In this document: one piece after another, positions 1 through 7,703 of the stretch
Numbering within the stretch: position 1 is the stretch's first letter
Layout of the letters: every line of letters starts with the position of its first letter
Origin: an uncultured Lachnospiraceae bacterium
Lineage (GTDB): Bacteria; Bacillota; Clostridia; Lachnospirales; Lachnospiraceae
Length of the DNA stretch: 52,042 nt
Reading direction: 5' to 3'
Assembly: GCA_910584585.1 (NCBI GenBank)
Contig: CAJUBP010000035.1
Coordinates: forward strand, 1 to 52,042
The notes under the pieces: model-generated
Database searches by the model: none
What the model was told of the DNA's origin: nothing
What the model saw: only the letters and a program-made list of their open reading frames with translations
Translations under genes and position numbers: made by a program

Positions 1-30
1 GATGCCGCAGAGCGGCCGTGCTCGGCGCAG

Positions 31-51
31 ATGGCGATAATTAATCGCCAT
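31..51. repeat. Short inverted repeat at window edge
   Basis: Arms ATGGCGAT and ATCGCCAT flank a five-base AATTA loop. No T-run follows, so it is not an obvious terminator; it could be an operator or the end of a repeat cut off by the window edge. Confidence 0.35.
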
Positions 52-141
52 CTATCTATATTCGAAAGCATATTAATTTGCCTTGCGGGTATAGCCGGCA
101 GAAAATATCCCCACTGGGGGAAAATCAGAAAGGGAAAAATC

Positions 142-765
142 ATGAAGAAAACAATACATACGGGAATCTTCCTGGCAGTTTTCGCCATCGTCCTGCTGGG
201 ATGCCGTCAATATAAAAGCCATGCCATGACAGAGGAAATCGCCGGAAAAATCATTCGTTTCCATATCCGGGCCAACAGCGACGCGAAACTGGATCAGGAA
301 TTGAAATTAAAAGTAAGAGACGCCATAGGAGCATGTATGCAGCCCATGCTTTCCGGCGTCAGTGATATTGCTCAAAGCCGCCGGATCATCCAGGACAGCC
401 TGCCTGAAATTGAAGCCCAGGCAGAGCAGGTAATTGCCGCGGAAGGATTTGATTATTCAGTAAAAGCAGATCTTGCCTTTGTGGAATTTCCACAGAAAAC
501 ATATGGAAATTACACTTTCCAGGCCGGAACCTATGAAGCCCTGGAGATTGTGATTGGAGAAGGAAAAGGCCATAACTGGTGGTGCGTCATGTATCCCAAC
601 ATGTGCTTCTACAACAGCGTGTATGAAGTTGTGGAGGAAGAAGCGGAAAAATCCTTAGAGCGGGCATTGACAAAAGAAGAGTATCAAAGCCTGATGGAAA
701 ATAAGAATTATGAAGTAAAATTTGCCCTTCTGGACTGGATGAAAGAAAAACTGGCGGAGTATTAG
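142..765 (+). CDS. spoIIR: Stage II sporulation protein R (SpoIIR)
   Basis: SpoIIR is the forespore-made secreted signal that activates the SpoIIGA protease, so that pro-sigma-E is processed in the mother cell. The 207-residue protein opens with a basic MKK stretch and a hydrophobic segment (about residues 7-20), consistent with export. The family block with RFHIRANSDAKLDQELKLK follows at about residues 35-55, and a conserved NWWCVMYPNMCF block lies near residues 151-162. ATG 142 is chosen because AGAAAGGG lies just upstream and the export segment then sits at the N-terminus; the frame is open further upstream without a good ribosome site. Length fits the family. It marks the organism as a likely endospore former. 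The gene stands alone. Confidence 0.92.
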   Translation: MKKTIHTGIFLAVFAIVLLGCRQYKSHAMTEEIAGKIIRFHIRANSDAKLDQELKLKVRDAIGACMQPMLSGVSDIAQSRRIIQDSLPEIEAQAEQVIAAEGFDYSVKADLAFVEFPQKTYGNYTFQAGTYEALEIVIGEGKGHNWWCVMYPNMCFYNSVYEVVEEEAEKSLERALTKEEYQSLMENKNYEVKFALLDWMKEKLAEY

Positions 766-780
766 AACAAGCAATCCCTG

Positions 781-1135
781 CCGTCTCTATATCCAGGAAC
801 GGCCGAATTGCCCTTCCGTATCCAAACAGATACTACAGCGAACAATATTTATTTTCACATATGTGAACGGCCGAATTGCTCACTGATACCCAAACGATAC
901 TACAGCGAACAATCATTATTTCGATACACAGGAACAGCCGGATTGCCCTTTCGCTAAGCAAACGATTCCAGGGCGCGTTTAGTGGAGGCAAAATCCACTG
1001 CTTACGTAGACTTAGGAAGGAAGGCTATCCTGACTTCCTTAGCCGAAGTTAGCAGTTAGTTTGCCGGAACGCTGCCCTGTTTGTGTGCGAAAGGGCAATC
1101 CGGCTGTTCCGTCCGTACCCAAATACAAAAAGTTC
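781..1135 (+). repeat. Hairpin repeat family, copy A, with two partial copies
   Basis: The main copy (about 921-1133) has perfectly complementary 23-bp arms at 931-953 and 1088-1110, beginning GGAACAGCCGG and ending CCGGCTGTTCC. About 130 bases between the arms contain smaller hairpins. The tail reads GTTCCGTCCGTACCCAAA. Two degenerate partial units sharing GAACGGCCGAATTGC and GATACTACAGCGAACAAT lie at about 795-865 and 865-920. The same family recurs near 37.15 kb and 45.34 kb. It occupies the whole gap between spoIIR and murI; no gene is seen here. Confidence 0.8.
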
Positions 1136-1239
1136 ACTGCAGTACCAGGAAAAATCTGAAAATTTTCTCCCCCTCTTGCATTTTCCCCGCAAAACGGGTA
1201 ATATACATGTGTATGACCTGTTTTAGGGAGATAATCAAG

Positions 1240-2070
1240 ATGAAAGAATCCTTTGAAGAGAAGAAATATGCTCCTGTGGGGGTATTTGACTCCGGCGTGG
1301 GAGGGCTGACTGTGGCAAGAGAAATCATGCGTCAGCTTCCCCAGGAAAATATTATTTATTTTGGGGATACCGCCCGGGTGCCCTATGGGAGCAAATCGAA
1401 AGAAACTATTATCCGTTATTCCAGGCAGATTATTCATTTTCTGGAAACAATGGGGGTAAAAGCAATTGTGGTGGCCTGCAATACGGCAAGCGCTTTCGCG
1501 TTGGAAGAAATCAGGCCGGAGATGAGAATGCCCATCATCGGCGTGGTAAAGCCGGGGGCTAAAGTTGCTGCGGAAACCACCAGAAACGGCAGGATAGGAA
1601 TTATCGGAACGGAAGGGACGGTAGGAAGCCAGATTTATACAGAAATGATTCACAGGCATAATCCAGGCGCAGTTGTTTTAGGAAAGGCCTGTCCGCTGTT
1701 TGTTCCTCTGGTGGAAGAAGGCTGGCTGAAGGATTCTGTGACGATTGAGGTGGCGCGGCGCTATCTTCTGTCCTTTCAGGAATCTAATATTGACACATTG
1801 ATTCTGGGATGCACTCATTATCCCCTGCTGCGGTCTACCATCCGGGACATTATGGGAGATGAGGTGAATCTGGTGAACCCTGCCTATGAGACGGCTCAGG
1901 GCCTGAAACGTTTGCTGAAGGAGCATCAGATTGCCAACGACGGAAAACAGGGTTTTTTTGCCGAATACCAGTTTTATGTCAGCGACGCGGCGGAGAAATT
2001 CAGGAACTTTGCCAATTCCATTCTGCCCTGCGAGATCAAAGAAGCACAACTAATACATATTGAGGAGTAA
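1240..2070 (+). CDS. murI: Glutamate racemase
   Basis: Interconverts L- and D-glutamate, supplying D-Glu for peptidoglycan; cytoplasmic. The 276-residue product carries the family blocks in order: FDSGVGGLTVAREIM near the N-terminus, FGDTARVPYGSKS, VVACNTASAFAL with catalytic Cys80, and GCTHYPLL with the second catalytic Cys191. Length is typical. ATG 1240 follows TAGGGAGATAATCAAG and places the GVFDSG block near residue 14; the frame is open upstream to 1081, but that stretch overlaps the hairpin repeat and is unlikely to be coding. The DUF1934 gene starts four bases after the stop, so the two are probably co-transcribed. Confidence 0.96.
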   Translation: MKESFEEKKYAPVGVFDSGVGGLTVAREIMRQLPQENIIYFGDTARVPYGSKSKETIIRYSRQIIHFLETMGVKAIVVACNTASAFALEEIRPEMRMPIIGVVKPGAKVAAETTRNGRIGIIGTEGTVGSQIYTEMIHRHNPGAVVLGKACPLFVPLVEEGWLKDSVTIEVARRYLLSFQESNIDTLILGCTHYPLLRSTIRDIMGDEVNLVNPAYETAQGLKRLLKEHQIANDGKQGFFAEYQFYVSDAAEKFRNFANSILPCEIKEAQLIHIEE

Positions 2071-2073
2071 CCT

Positions 2074-2526
2074 ATGACAAAAGATGTACTGTTATCAATC
2101 AGCGGCCTGCAGTTTGCGGCCAGAGATGAGGAAGACGCGGAGCCGGTGGAAGTGATCACGGCCGGCGACTACTATAAGAAAAACGGCAAACATTATATTA
2201 TGTACGATGAAGTCATGGAAGGATTTGATGGAAATACCAGAAATATCATCAAGCTTACCGATGAATCCCTTGATATAACTAAGAAGGGCGTTTCCAATGT
2301 CCACATGATTTTTGAGAAAAACAGGAAAAACGTTTCCTATTATAACACGCCTTTTGGAAGCCTGTTGATCGGCATTGACGCAAAAAGCGTGGATATTGCG
2401 GAAACAGAGGATAATATTGACGTGAAGGTAAAATATAATCTGGAAGTGAATTATGAGCATCTGGCGGATTGTTCCATTACCATGAACATTAAATCCAAAG
2501 AGGCGGGGAACTTTACCCTTTCCTGA
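2074..2526 (+). CDS. DUF1934 family protein (YwiB-like)
   Basis: A 150-residue soluble protein of the DUF1934 family, predicted to adopt a calycin-like beta-barrel; the biochemical role is unknown. Typical features are the N-terminal KDVLLSISGLQ, a central YYNTPFGSLLIGIDAKS block, and a C-terminal run of alternating strands ending in NYEHLADCSITMNIKSK. It begins four bases after murI with GAGGAG just upstream. The last 57 bases of the gene are the first unit of a 61-bp tandem duplication that continues past the stop, so the C-terminus may recently have been altered. Confidence 0.85.
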   Translation: MTKDVLLSISGLQFAARDEEDAEPVEVITAGDYYKKNGKHYIMYDEVMEGFDGNTRNIIKLTDESLDITKKGVSNVHMIFEKNRKNVSYYNTPFGSLLIGIDAKSVDIAETEDNIDVKVKYNLEVNYEHLADCSITMNIKSKEAGNFTLS

Positions 2527-2636
2527 TGCTTGTTCCATTGCCATGGGAATGGAATCCAAAGAGGCGGGAAATTTCCCCTTTTCTTGACGATAATTCTATT
2601 GCCATGGGAATGCAGTCAAAAGAAGAAGGAGAAGGC
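2470..2636 (+). repeat. 61-bp tandem duplication of a gene 3' end
   Basis: Three units begin near 2470, 2531 and 2592 (period 61 bp). Each holds a version of TTCCATTGCCATGGGAATG followed by TCCAAAGAGGCGGGAA; the third unit is decayed and runs into the galU ribosome site. Unit 1 is the coding 3' end of the DUF1934 gene. Unit 2, read in its own frame, still encodes a recognisable variant of the same tail (CSIAMGMESKEAGNF then stop). Confidence 0.85.
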
Positions 2637-2638
2637 AC

Positions 2639-3529
2639 ATGAAAGTAAAGAAAGCGATTATACCGGCGGCCGGGCTTGGAACCCGATTTTTGCCGGCCAC
2701 CAAGGCGCAGCCGAAGGAAATGCTTCCCATCGTGGACAAACCTACCATTCAGTATATTATCGAGGAGGCGGTGGAAGCAGGGATCCAGGACATTATTATT
2801 GTAACCGGCCGCAACAAGCGTTCCATTGAGGATCACTTTGACCGTTCCATTGAACTGGAACTGGAATTGGAACGGGGAGCCAAGTTAGAGATGTTGGACA
2901 TGGTGAAAGAGATTTCCGAGATGGCAAATATCCACTATATCCGTCAGAAGGAGCCCAGAGGATTGGGCCATGCTATCCTGGCCGCGCGGCATTTTATTGG
3001 AAATGAGCCTTTTGCCGTGCTGCTGGGCGATGATGTGGTAGTGGCAAAACAGCCCTGTCTGGGGCAGATGCTGGATGTGTTCCGGGAATACCAGACTTCT
3101 ATTCTGGGCGTGCAGACCGTTGCCCGGGAAGTGGTGGACAAATACGGGATCATTGCCGGCAAACAGGTGGATGACCGGGTGTACAAAGTGACCGATATGG
3201 TGGAGAAGCCCTCTCTGGAAGAAGCCCCTTCCAATGTGGCGGTTCTGGGACGGTATATTATTACGCCGGAGATTTTCCGTTTCCTGGAAACTCAGGACGC
3301 AGGGCGAGGCGGAGAGATTCAGCTTACGGACGCCCTGAAACGGCTGGCCAAAGAGCAGGCCATGTACGCTTATGATTTTAAAGGGCACCGGTATGACGTG
3401 GGAACCAAGGCCGGGTTCATCCAGGCCAATATCGAGTTTGCCTTGAGGACCGATGAGTTAAGAGAAGAGATGATGGATTATCTTAACCGGCTTTTGGAAA
3501 ATATGGAAGAAATGCTTCAGTATGACTAG
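2639..3529 (+). CDS. galU: UTP--glucose-1-phosphate uridylyltransferase
   Basis: Makes UDP-glucose from UTP and glucose-1-phosphate for envelope glycans and the Leloir pathway. The 296-residue protein has the nucleotidyltransferase signature near the N-terminus (AAGLGTRFLPATKAQPKEM), then VDKPTIQYIIEEA, GLGHAILAA, LLGDDVV and VEKPSLEEAPS. Length is normal. AGAAGAAGGAG precedes the ATG. A TA-flanked miniature element has inserted exactly at the stop codon: the sequence after the element begins TAA, so the ancestral stop was probably TAA and the insertion made the present TAG without changing the protein. Confidence 0.95.
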   Translation: MKVKKAIIPAAGLGTRFLPATKAQPKEMLPIVDKPTIQYIIEEAVEAGIQDIIIVTGRNKRSIEDHFDRSIELELELERGAKLEMLDMVKEISEMANIHYIRQKEPRGLGHAILAARHFIGNEPFAVLLGDDVVVAKQPCLGQMLDVFREYQTSILGVQTVAREVVDKYGIIAGKQVDDRVYKVTDMVEKPSLEEAPSNVAVLGRYIITPEIFRFLETQDAGRGGEIQLTDALKRLAKEQAMYAYDFKGHRYDVGTKAGFIQANIEFALRTDELREEMMDYLNRLLENMEEMLQYD

Positions 3530-3609
3530 AGCGTGTCTTAAAATTGCTTTCCGCAAGATGTCGTCCTAATTTACATCAGATTTTATGCTGAATTTTAAGA
3601 CACGCGCTA
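3527..3609 (+). mobile_element. TA-flanked miniature inverted-repeat element, copy 1
   Basis: The left end GAGCGTGTCTTAAAATT (3529 on) is mirrored by AATTTTAAGACACGCGC at the right, with TA on both sides. The element is about 79 bp and encodes nothing. A longer copy with the same ends lies at 44.8 kb. The TA duplication is typical of Tc1/mariner-IS630 type elements. Confidence 0.75.
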
Positions 3610-3620
3610 ATTTCGGTGTG

Positions 3621-3680
3621 ATAAAAAACAGGGCTGTCGGAAAATGAAATTTGCCATTTTCCGACAGCCTGATTTTCAAA
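3621..3680. terminator. Bidirectional terminator between galU and 3690 gene
   Basis: Arms at 3629-3646 and about 3655-3671 (CAGGGCTGTCGG against CCGACAGCCTG) are extended through AAAATG/CATTTT. An A-run precedes the stem and a T-rich stretch follows, so it suits the two convergent genes. The core GGAAAATGAAATTT recurs in other hairpins of the window. Confidence 0.8.
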
Positions 3681-3689
3681 GATATGATC

Positions 3690-4139
3690 TTATTTCTGAA
3701 CGTCTTTTTTGAACCTGTCCATGAATTTCTTTTTCTTGACTGTCGGTTCGACAGAGCCTCTGAGCCCTTTCACAGAAGTGATATAGAGGCCGCTGACCAC
3801 AGCCTTTACTTCCTTTTTGGTGGGGATGCGGTCGAAGATTTCCCCTTCGCAGATAAATGTCATGATTTTCGGTCCGACTTTTGCCTTTACAATAGGCATT
3901 TTAGAGCCGCGCAGCATTTTGGGGGTCTGTTCTAACACTGCCGGGGGGAGTCCGGCGTCTTTGAGCTTCATCTTCTTTTTATCAATCACCAGCATTGATA
4001 TGGTCTGTGAAGCGGCGGCGATCTGCGCGTCCTGTTCTTCTTTTTTCTTCTGCGATTTTTTGCCCATTATGTAAAGCGCAATGGTGGCTGCCAGTAAGAC
4101 AACGGTAATTACAATCAATACAATCTGCCATGTTGCCAT
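3690..4139 (-). CDS. Small single-pass membrane protein, unknown
   Basis: I do not recognise the family. The 149-residue product begins with a strongly hydrophobic segment (about residues 5-25), then a KKSQKKKEEQD basic/charged stretch. That suggests one N-terminal anchor with the remainder in the cytoplasm. The soluble part contains MLVIDKKKMKLKDAGLP and MPIVKAKVGPKIMTFICEGEIFDRIPTKKEV, probably a small alpha/beta domain, and ends in a basic tail. AAAGGAGGATTTTTC lies upstream of the ATG on the minus strand. It is convergent with galU and divergent from ktrB, so it is a single-gene unit. Confidence 0.75.
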   Translation of the reverse strand: MATWQIVLIVITVVLLAATIALYIMGKKSQKKKEEQDAQIAAASQTISMLVIDKKKMKLKDAGLPPAVLEQTPKMLRGSKMPIVKAKVGPKIMTFICEGEIFDRIPTKKEVKAVVSGLYITSVKGLRGSVEPTVKKKKFMDRFKKDVQK

Positions 4140-4299
4140 GAAAAATCCTCCTTTTGTTCGAATATGGCCTTCGCTGCCGGATTGTGGCGCCGGGGTGAAA
4201 GCTATTTCTGTCCGGCTATTTTGCGTCAGGAATTATTGTACCATTGATCCGCGGGAAAATCAATGGTACAATTTCAATCGCCGGGCCATCTGAAAATTA

Positions 4300-4331
4300 G
4301 TAACAGTGAAGCCGAAGGCTGAACTGTTACG
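4300..4331. repeat. GTAACAG...CTGTTAC hairpin, copy 1
   Basis: TAACAGT pairs with ACTGTTA around AAGCC/GGCT and a short GAA loop. A second copy is at 21185-21219. No long T-run follows; it looks like a dispersed structured repeat rather than a plain terminator. Confidence 0.6.
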
Positions 4332-4350
4332 AAAATTAATAATTTTTCCA

Positions 4351-4379
4351 TTGTATACCAGCTATTTTTTGGATATAAT
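4351..4379 (+). promoter_or_regulatory. Promoter of ktrB-ktrA
   Basis: A TTGTAT -35 and a perfect TATAAT -10 are separated by 17 bases, 37 bp upstream of the ktrB ATG. Confidence 0.65.
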
Positions 4380-4415
4380 GATACTCAGGGCTTTAAGAGG
4401 AAAGAAGGAGACGAG

Positions 4416-5750
4416 ATGACGCGAAGACTCAGCAGGGTGCAGACCATTGCCCTGGGATTTTTATTGATTATTGCGGCGGGAACTATCTTGCTGCTGCTGC
4501 CGGCCGCTTCCAGAAGCGGAAAAAGCGCGGGCTTATTGAACGCGTTGTTTACGGCCACCAGCAGTACCTGTGTAACGGGGCTGGTGACGGTGGACACATA
4601 TACCAATTGGACGCTGTTTGGGCAGATTGTGATTCTTCTGCTGATCCAGGTGGGGGGACTGGGATTTATCAGTATCGGCGTGTTTTTTTCCATATTTCTA
4701 AAGAGGCGGATTGGGCTGAAGGAGCGCAATCTGATTCAGGAAAGCGTCAATACGCTGCAGATTGGCGGAACCGTGCGCCTGGTAAGAAAAATTATTTGCT
4801 ACAGCGCCTTGATTGAAGGGACGGGGGCGCTGCTTTTAATGCTGCGGTTTATTCCCGAATTCGGATGGGCGAGGGGAATCTGGTATGGAATATTTCATTC
4901 GGTTTCCGCCTTCTGCAACGCAGGCTTTGACCTGATGGGGCAGTTTGAACCTTATGGCTCCCTGACCAGATACTGTGATGATATTCTGGTGAACCTTGTA
5001 ATTATGCTGCTGATTATCATCGGGGGAATCGGTTTTATTGTGTGGGATGACATTTCCGTCCACAAATGGAGAGTTAAAAATTATTTGCTGCATACGAAGA
5101 TTGTCCTTACTATGACGCTGGCGCTGATCGTTGGCGGAAGTATCTTTTTTTATCTGTTTGAACGGGAAAATCTTCTGGCAGGGATGGATGCCCGGGGTCA
5201 GATTCTGGCTTCCGTTTTCGGCGCGGTCACTCCCCGGACGGCGGGATTTAACACGGTGGATACCGGGGCCTATACGGAAGGGACAAGGCTGTTGACAGTG
5301 CTCCTGATGTTTATCGGCGGAAGCCCGGGTTCCACAGCTGGAGGAGTGAAAACCACCACCATGATGGTGATTCTTCTGTATATCTGGTCCAATCTGAGGA
5401 ATCAGCGGGGCCTTAATGTCTTCGGAAGAAGGCTGGATGAGGATTCCATTAAGAAAGCCAGTACCGTGTTTTTTATCAATTTGCTGCTGGCTGCCGTTTC
5501 AGCCCTTTTGATGAGCGGGTTCGAGCCGAATCTGCCTATGTCTGATGTGTTGATGGAGGTGTTCTCAGCCATCGGAACGGTGGGGATTTCAACGGGGATT
5601 ACCAGGGACATTACCATATGGTCCAAGTATCTGCTGATTTTGCTGATGTATAGCGGCAGAATCGGAAGCATGTCCTTTGCTTTGTCATTTACGGAGAAAA
5701 AGCGGGGATCGCTGGTGCAGCTGCCGATTGAGCGGATTACAATCGGATAG
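4416..5750 (+). CDS. ktrB: K+ uptake channel subunit, TrkH/KtrB family
   Basis: Integral membrane ion-conducting subunit of a Ktr-type K+ (Na+-coupled) uptake system. The 444-residue length matches KtrB rather than the longer TrkH. The four degenerate pore loops with filter glycines can be followed: SSTCVTGLVTVDTYT, HSVSAFCNAGFDLM, VTPRTAGFNTVDTG and FSAIGTVGISTG. GGSPGSTAGGVKTTT, a KtrB/TrkH gating-loop type motif, is also present. AAGAAGGAG precedes the ATG. The regulatory subunit follows 41 bp downstream, so they form one operon behind the promoter at 4351. Confidence 0.93.
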   Translation: MTRRLSRVQTIALGFLLIIAAGTILLLLPAASRSGKSAGLLNALFTATSSTCVTGLVTVDTYTNWTLFGQIVILLLIQVGGLGFISIGVFFSIFLKRRIGLKERNLIQESVNTLQIGGTVRLVRKIICYSALIEGTGALLLMLRFIPEFGWARGIWYGIFHSVSAFCNAGFDLMGQFEPYGSLTRYCDDILVNLVIMLLIIIGGIGFIVWDDISVHKWRVKNYLLHTKIVLTMTLALIVGGSIFFYLFERENLLAGMDARGQILASVFGAVTPRTAGFNTVDTGAYTEGTRLLTVLLMFIGGSPGSTAGGVKTTTMMVILLYIWSNLRNQRGLNVFGRRLDEDSIKKASTVFFINLLLAAVSALLMSGFEPNLPMSDVLMEVFSAIGTVGISTGITRDITIWSKYLLILLMYSGRIGSMSFALSFTEKKRGSLVQLPIERITIG

Positions 5751-5791
5751 GCCGCCGCGGCTTGGACTGCAATTGAGACAGGAGGTAGAGA

Positions 5792-6439
5792 ATGAAATCA
5801 ATTCTTGTAATCGGAATCGGAAGATTCGGGAAGCATTTATGTGAAAATCTGGTAAAAAACGGCAACGATGTGATGGCGGTAGATCAGATAGAAGAAAAAC
5901 TGGAGGATATTCTGCCCATTGTCACCAGCGCCAAAATCGGAGACTGCACCAAAGAAGAAGTGCTGCGCAGTTTCGGCGTCCGGAATTTTGATATCTGTTT
6001 CGTATGTATCGGAACAAATTTTCAGAGCAGTCTGGAAATCACCAGCCTGCTGAAAGAACTGGGGGCGCCCTGTGTCATCAGCAAAGCCACCAGAGATATT
6101 CAGGCGAAATTTCTTTTGAGAAACGGGGCGGATGAGGTGGTTTATCCCGATCGGGATATTGCCAAACGCATGGCAATGAAAGTCAGCGCCAATCATGTGT
6201 ACGATTATCTGGAGCTGGGAGAATACTCCATCTATGAGATACAGCCTCTGGAAGAGTGGATTGGAAAATCAATCAAGGAAATGAATTTCCGGGTCAAGTA
6301 CAATGCCAATATTCTGAGCATTAAGCAGAATGGAAAGAGCAGTCTCCTTCCCAGCGCGGATCATGTGTTCCAGAGAGAGGAACATCTGATGATTATTGGA
6401 GAGAATGAAGACATTAAGCAGATTTTGAAACGTCTGTAA
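5792..6439 (+). CDS. ktrA: K+ uptake regulatory subunit, TrkA/KtrA family
   Basis: Cytoplasmic gating ring protein that binds nucleotide and opens or closes KtrB. The 215-residue product has one RCK_N domain with Rossmann motif GIGRFG and the ribose-binding acidic residue in VMAVDQIE. An RCK_C domain follows from about residue 135 (YSIYEIQPLEEWIGKSI). One RCK unit of this length is the KtrA form. AGGAGG lies nine bases upstream of the ATG. Confidence 0.93.
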   Translation: MKSILVIGIGRFGKHLCENLVKNGNDVMAVDQIEEKLEDILPIVTSAKIGDCTKEEVLRSFGVRNFDICFVCIGTNFQSSLEITSLLKELGAPCVISKATRDIQAKFLLRNGADEVVYPDRDIAKRMAMKVSANHVYDYLELGEYSIYEIQPLEEWIGKSIKEMNFRVKYNANILSIKQNGKSSLLPSADHVFQREEHLMIIGENEDIKQILKRL

Positions 6440-6483
6440 TGGCGTATCGTTGTTTGACGGTTCTTTTCAAACACGCTCTAATC
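6440..6483. repeat. Possible relic of a miniature element end
   Basis: GTTTGA...TCAAAC forms a small hairpin and the segment ends AAACACGCTCTA. That resembles the right terminus of the TA-flanked element at 44.8 kb (GACACGCTC then TA), but no matching left end is visible. Confidence 0.3.
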
Positions 6484-6529
6484 GGCCGGCAGCCGTCATA
6501 TAATATACAAAGGATAAAGGAAAGAATGT

Positions 6530-7072
6530 ATGCTGCAATTTATCACAGAACTGGACGGCAGGATTTTGCTGTTTATCCAGGAATATTTACGCTTTGAATG
6601 GCTGAATCCCATTGTTTTGTTTCTTACCCGCTTAGGAGACGCGGGAGTGATTTGGATCTTATTGGCGGCGGTGTTTCTGATCCAGAAGAAATATCAGAAA
6701 ACAGGAATTTCCATGGCAATTGCATTGCTGCTGGGACTGCTGGCGACAAATGTACTGCTGAAGAACTGGGTGTGCCGTCCCAGGCCCTATGTCACCATAC
6801 CGGGGCTGGACGCGCTGGTGACCGCCGGGGACTGGTCTTTCCCTTCCGGGCATTCCACCAGTTCCATGGCCGCCGCTGTGGTGATATTCTGCCGGACGCC
6901 CCGGAAAATAGGGATTCCTGCGATGATTTTGGGAGTGCTGATCTGCCTGTCCAGATTGTATGTGGGAGTTCATTATCCGTCGGATGTGATCTGCGGCGCT
7001 TTGATCGGCGTTTTGGCGGCGGCGTGCGCTTTGCGGATTACCAGAGACGAAAAACAGTTACGACAAAATTGA
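6530..7072 (+). CDS. PAP2-family membrane phosphatase
   Basis: Probable lipid phosphatase (undecaprenyl-pyrophosphate or phosphatidylglycerol-phosphate type). The 180-residue protein has several hydrophobic helices and the three acid-phosphatase motifs in order: KNWVCRPRPY (motif 1), PSGHSTSS with the catalytic His (motif 2) and SRLYVGVHYPSD with the nucleophile-helper Arg and His (motif 3). The substrate cannot be told from sequence. AAAGGAAAGA precedes the ATG. The DUF1653 gene begins 17 bp downstream on the same strand, suggesting co-transcription. Confidence 0.88.
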   Translation: MLQFITELDGRILLFIQEYLRFEWLNPIVLFLTRLGDAGVIWILLAAVFLIQKKYQKTGISMAIALLLGLLATNVLLKNWVCRPRPYVTIPGLDALVTAGDWSFPSGHSTSSMAAAVVIFCRTPRKIGIPAMILGVLICLSRLYVGVHYPSDVICGALIGVLAAACALRITRDEKQLRQN

Positions 7073-7088
7073 GAAAAGAGGGAAAAGC

Positions 7089-7610
7089 ATGCCCCAGGGA
7101 AATCCAAAACCAGGAGAACTTTATTTACATTTTAAAGACAAATTATATCAGGTGCTTACCGTTGCGAAGCACTCGGAGACAGGGGAAGATTTGGTGATCT
7201 ATCAGGCCTTGTACGGCGGGTTTCAGACCTATGCCAGGCCCCTGGAAATGTTCATAAGTCCGGTGGACAAAGAGAAATATCCTGATGTCCGCCAGGAATA
7301 TCGGTTTCAGCTGACAGAGCAGAGTACAGAGGAAAGCCAGGAGAAAGAGCCGCAGGCAGAGAAGAGAATTTCTGCGGCGGCTTCCACAGCGGAAGAGAAA
7401 ATGATGGCATTTTTCGACGCCGGAACCATGGAAGAGAAATATCAGATTTTATTGGAAATGCGCGGGGATGTGACAGACCGGATGATTAATAATATGGCGG
7501 TGGCGCTGGATGTAGTGATTGAAGAAGGCCCTCTGGATCAGCGTTATGAGGATTTAAAAACCTGTGTGCGCACCTTTCAGAAATATGAGGTGGAACGAGC
7601 CCCGCGATAA
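7089..7610 (+). CDS. DUF1653 domain protein
   Basis: The 173-residue protein carries an N-terminal DUF1653 domain (about residues 5-70: PGELYLHFKDKLYQVL, HSETGEDLVIYQALYG, ARPLEMF). This small SH3-like fold is of unknown role and commonly found as a stand-alone cytoplasmic protein. The C-terminal 100 residues are acidic, rich in Glu/Gln at 95-115, then helical (MMAFFDAGTMEEKYQILLEM), probably a lineage-specific extension. It is followed by a strong terminator, closing the PAP2-DUF1653 unit. Confidence 0.82.
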   Translation: MPQGNPKPGELYLHFKDKLYQVLTVAKHSETGEDLVIYQALYGGFQTYARPLEMFISPVDKEKYPDVRQEYRFQLTEQSTEESQEKEPQAEKRISAAASTAEEKMMAFFDAGTMEEKYQILLEMRGDVTDRMINNMAVALDVVIEEGPLDQRYEDLKTCVRTFQKYEVERAPR

Positions 7611-7614
7611 CAAG

Positions 7615-7640
7615 AAAAGGAGGTTGCCCCTCCTTTTTTT
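7615..7640 (+). terminator. Rho-independent terminator
   Basis: AAAAGGAGG and CCTCCTTTT form a nine-bp stem with a five-base loop, followed by seven Ts. It separates the DUF1653 gene from the pyr genes. Confidence 0.9.
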
Positions 7641-7703
7641 CTATGATAAAATAGAATTATAAAAATGCAAAGGAATTATTTTCAGAAAGGATTCGGGTCG
7701 GGT

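Noticed and set aside
1039..1659. 206-codon open frame on the minus strand across murI
   Set aside because: It is a shadow of murI; no family features and no ribosome site, whereas the plus-strand frame has all glutamate racemase motifs.
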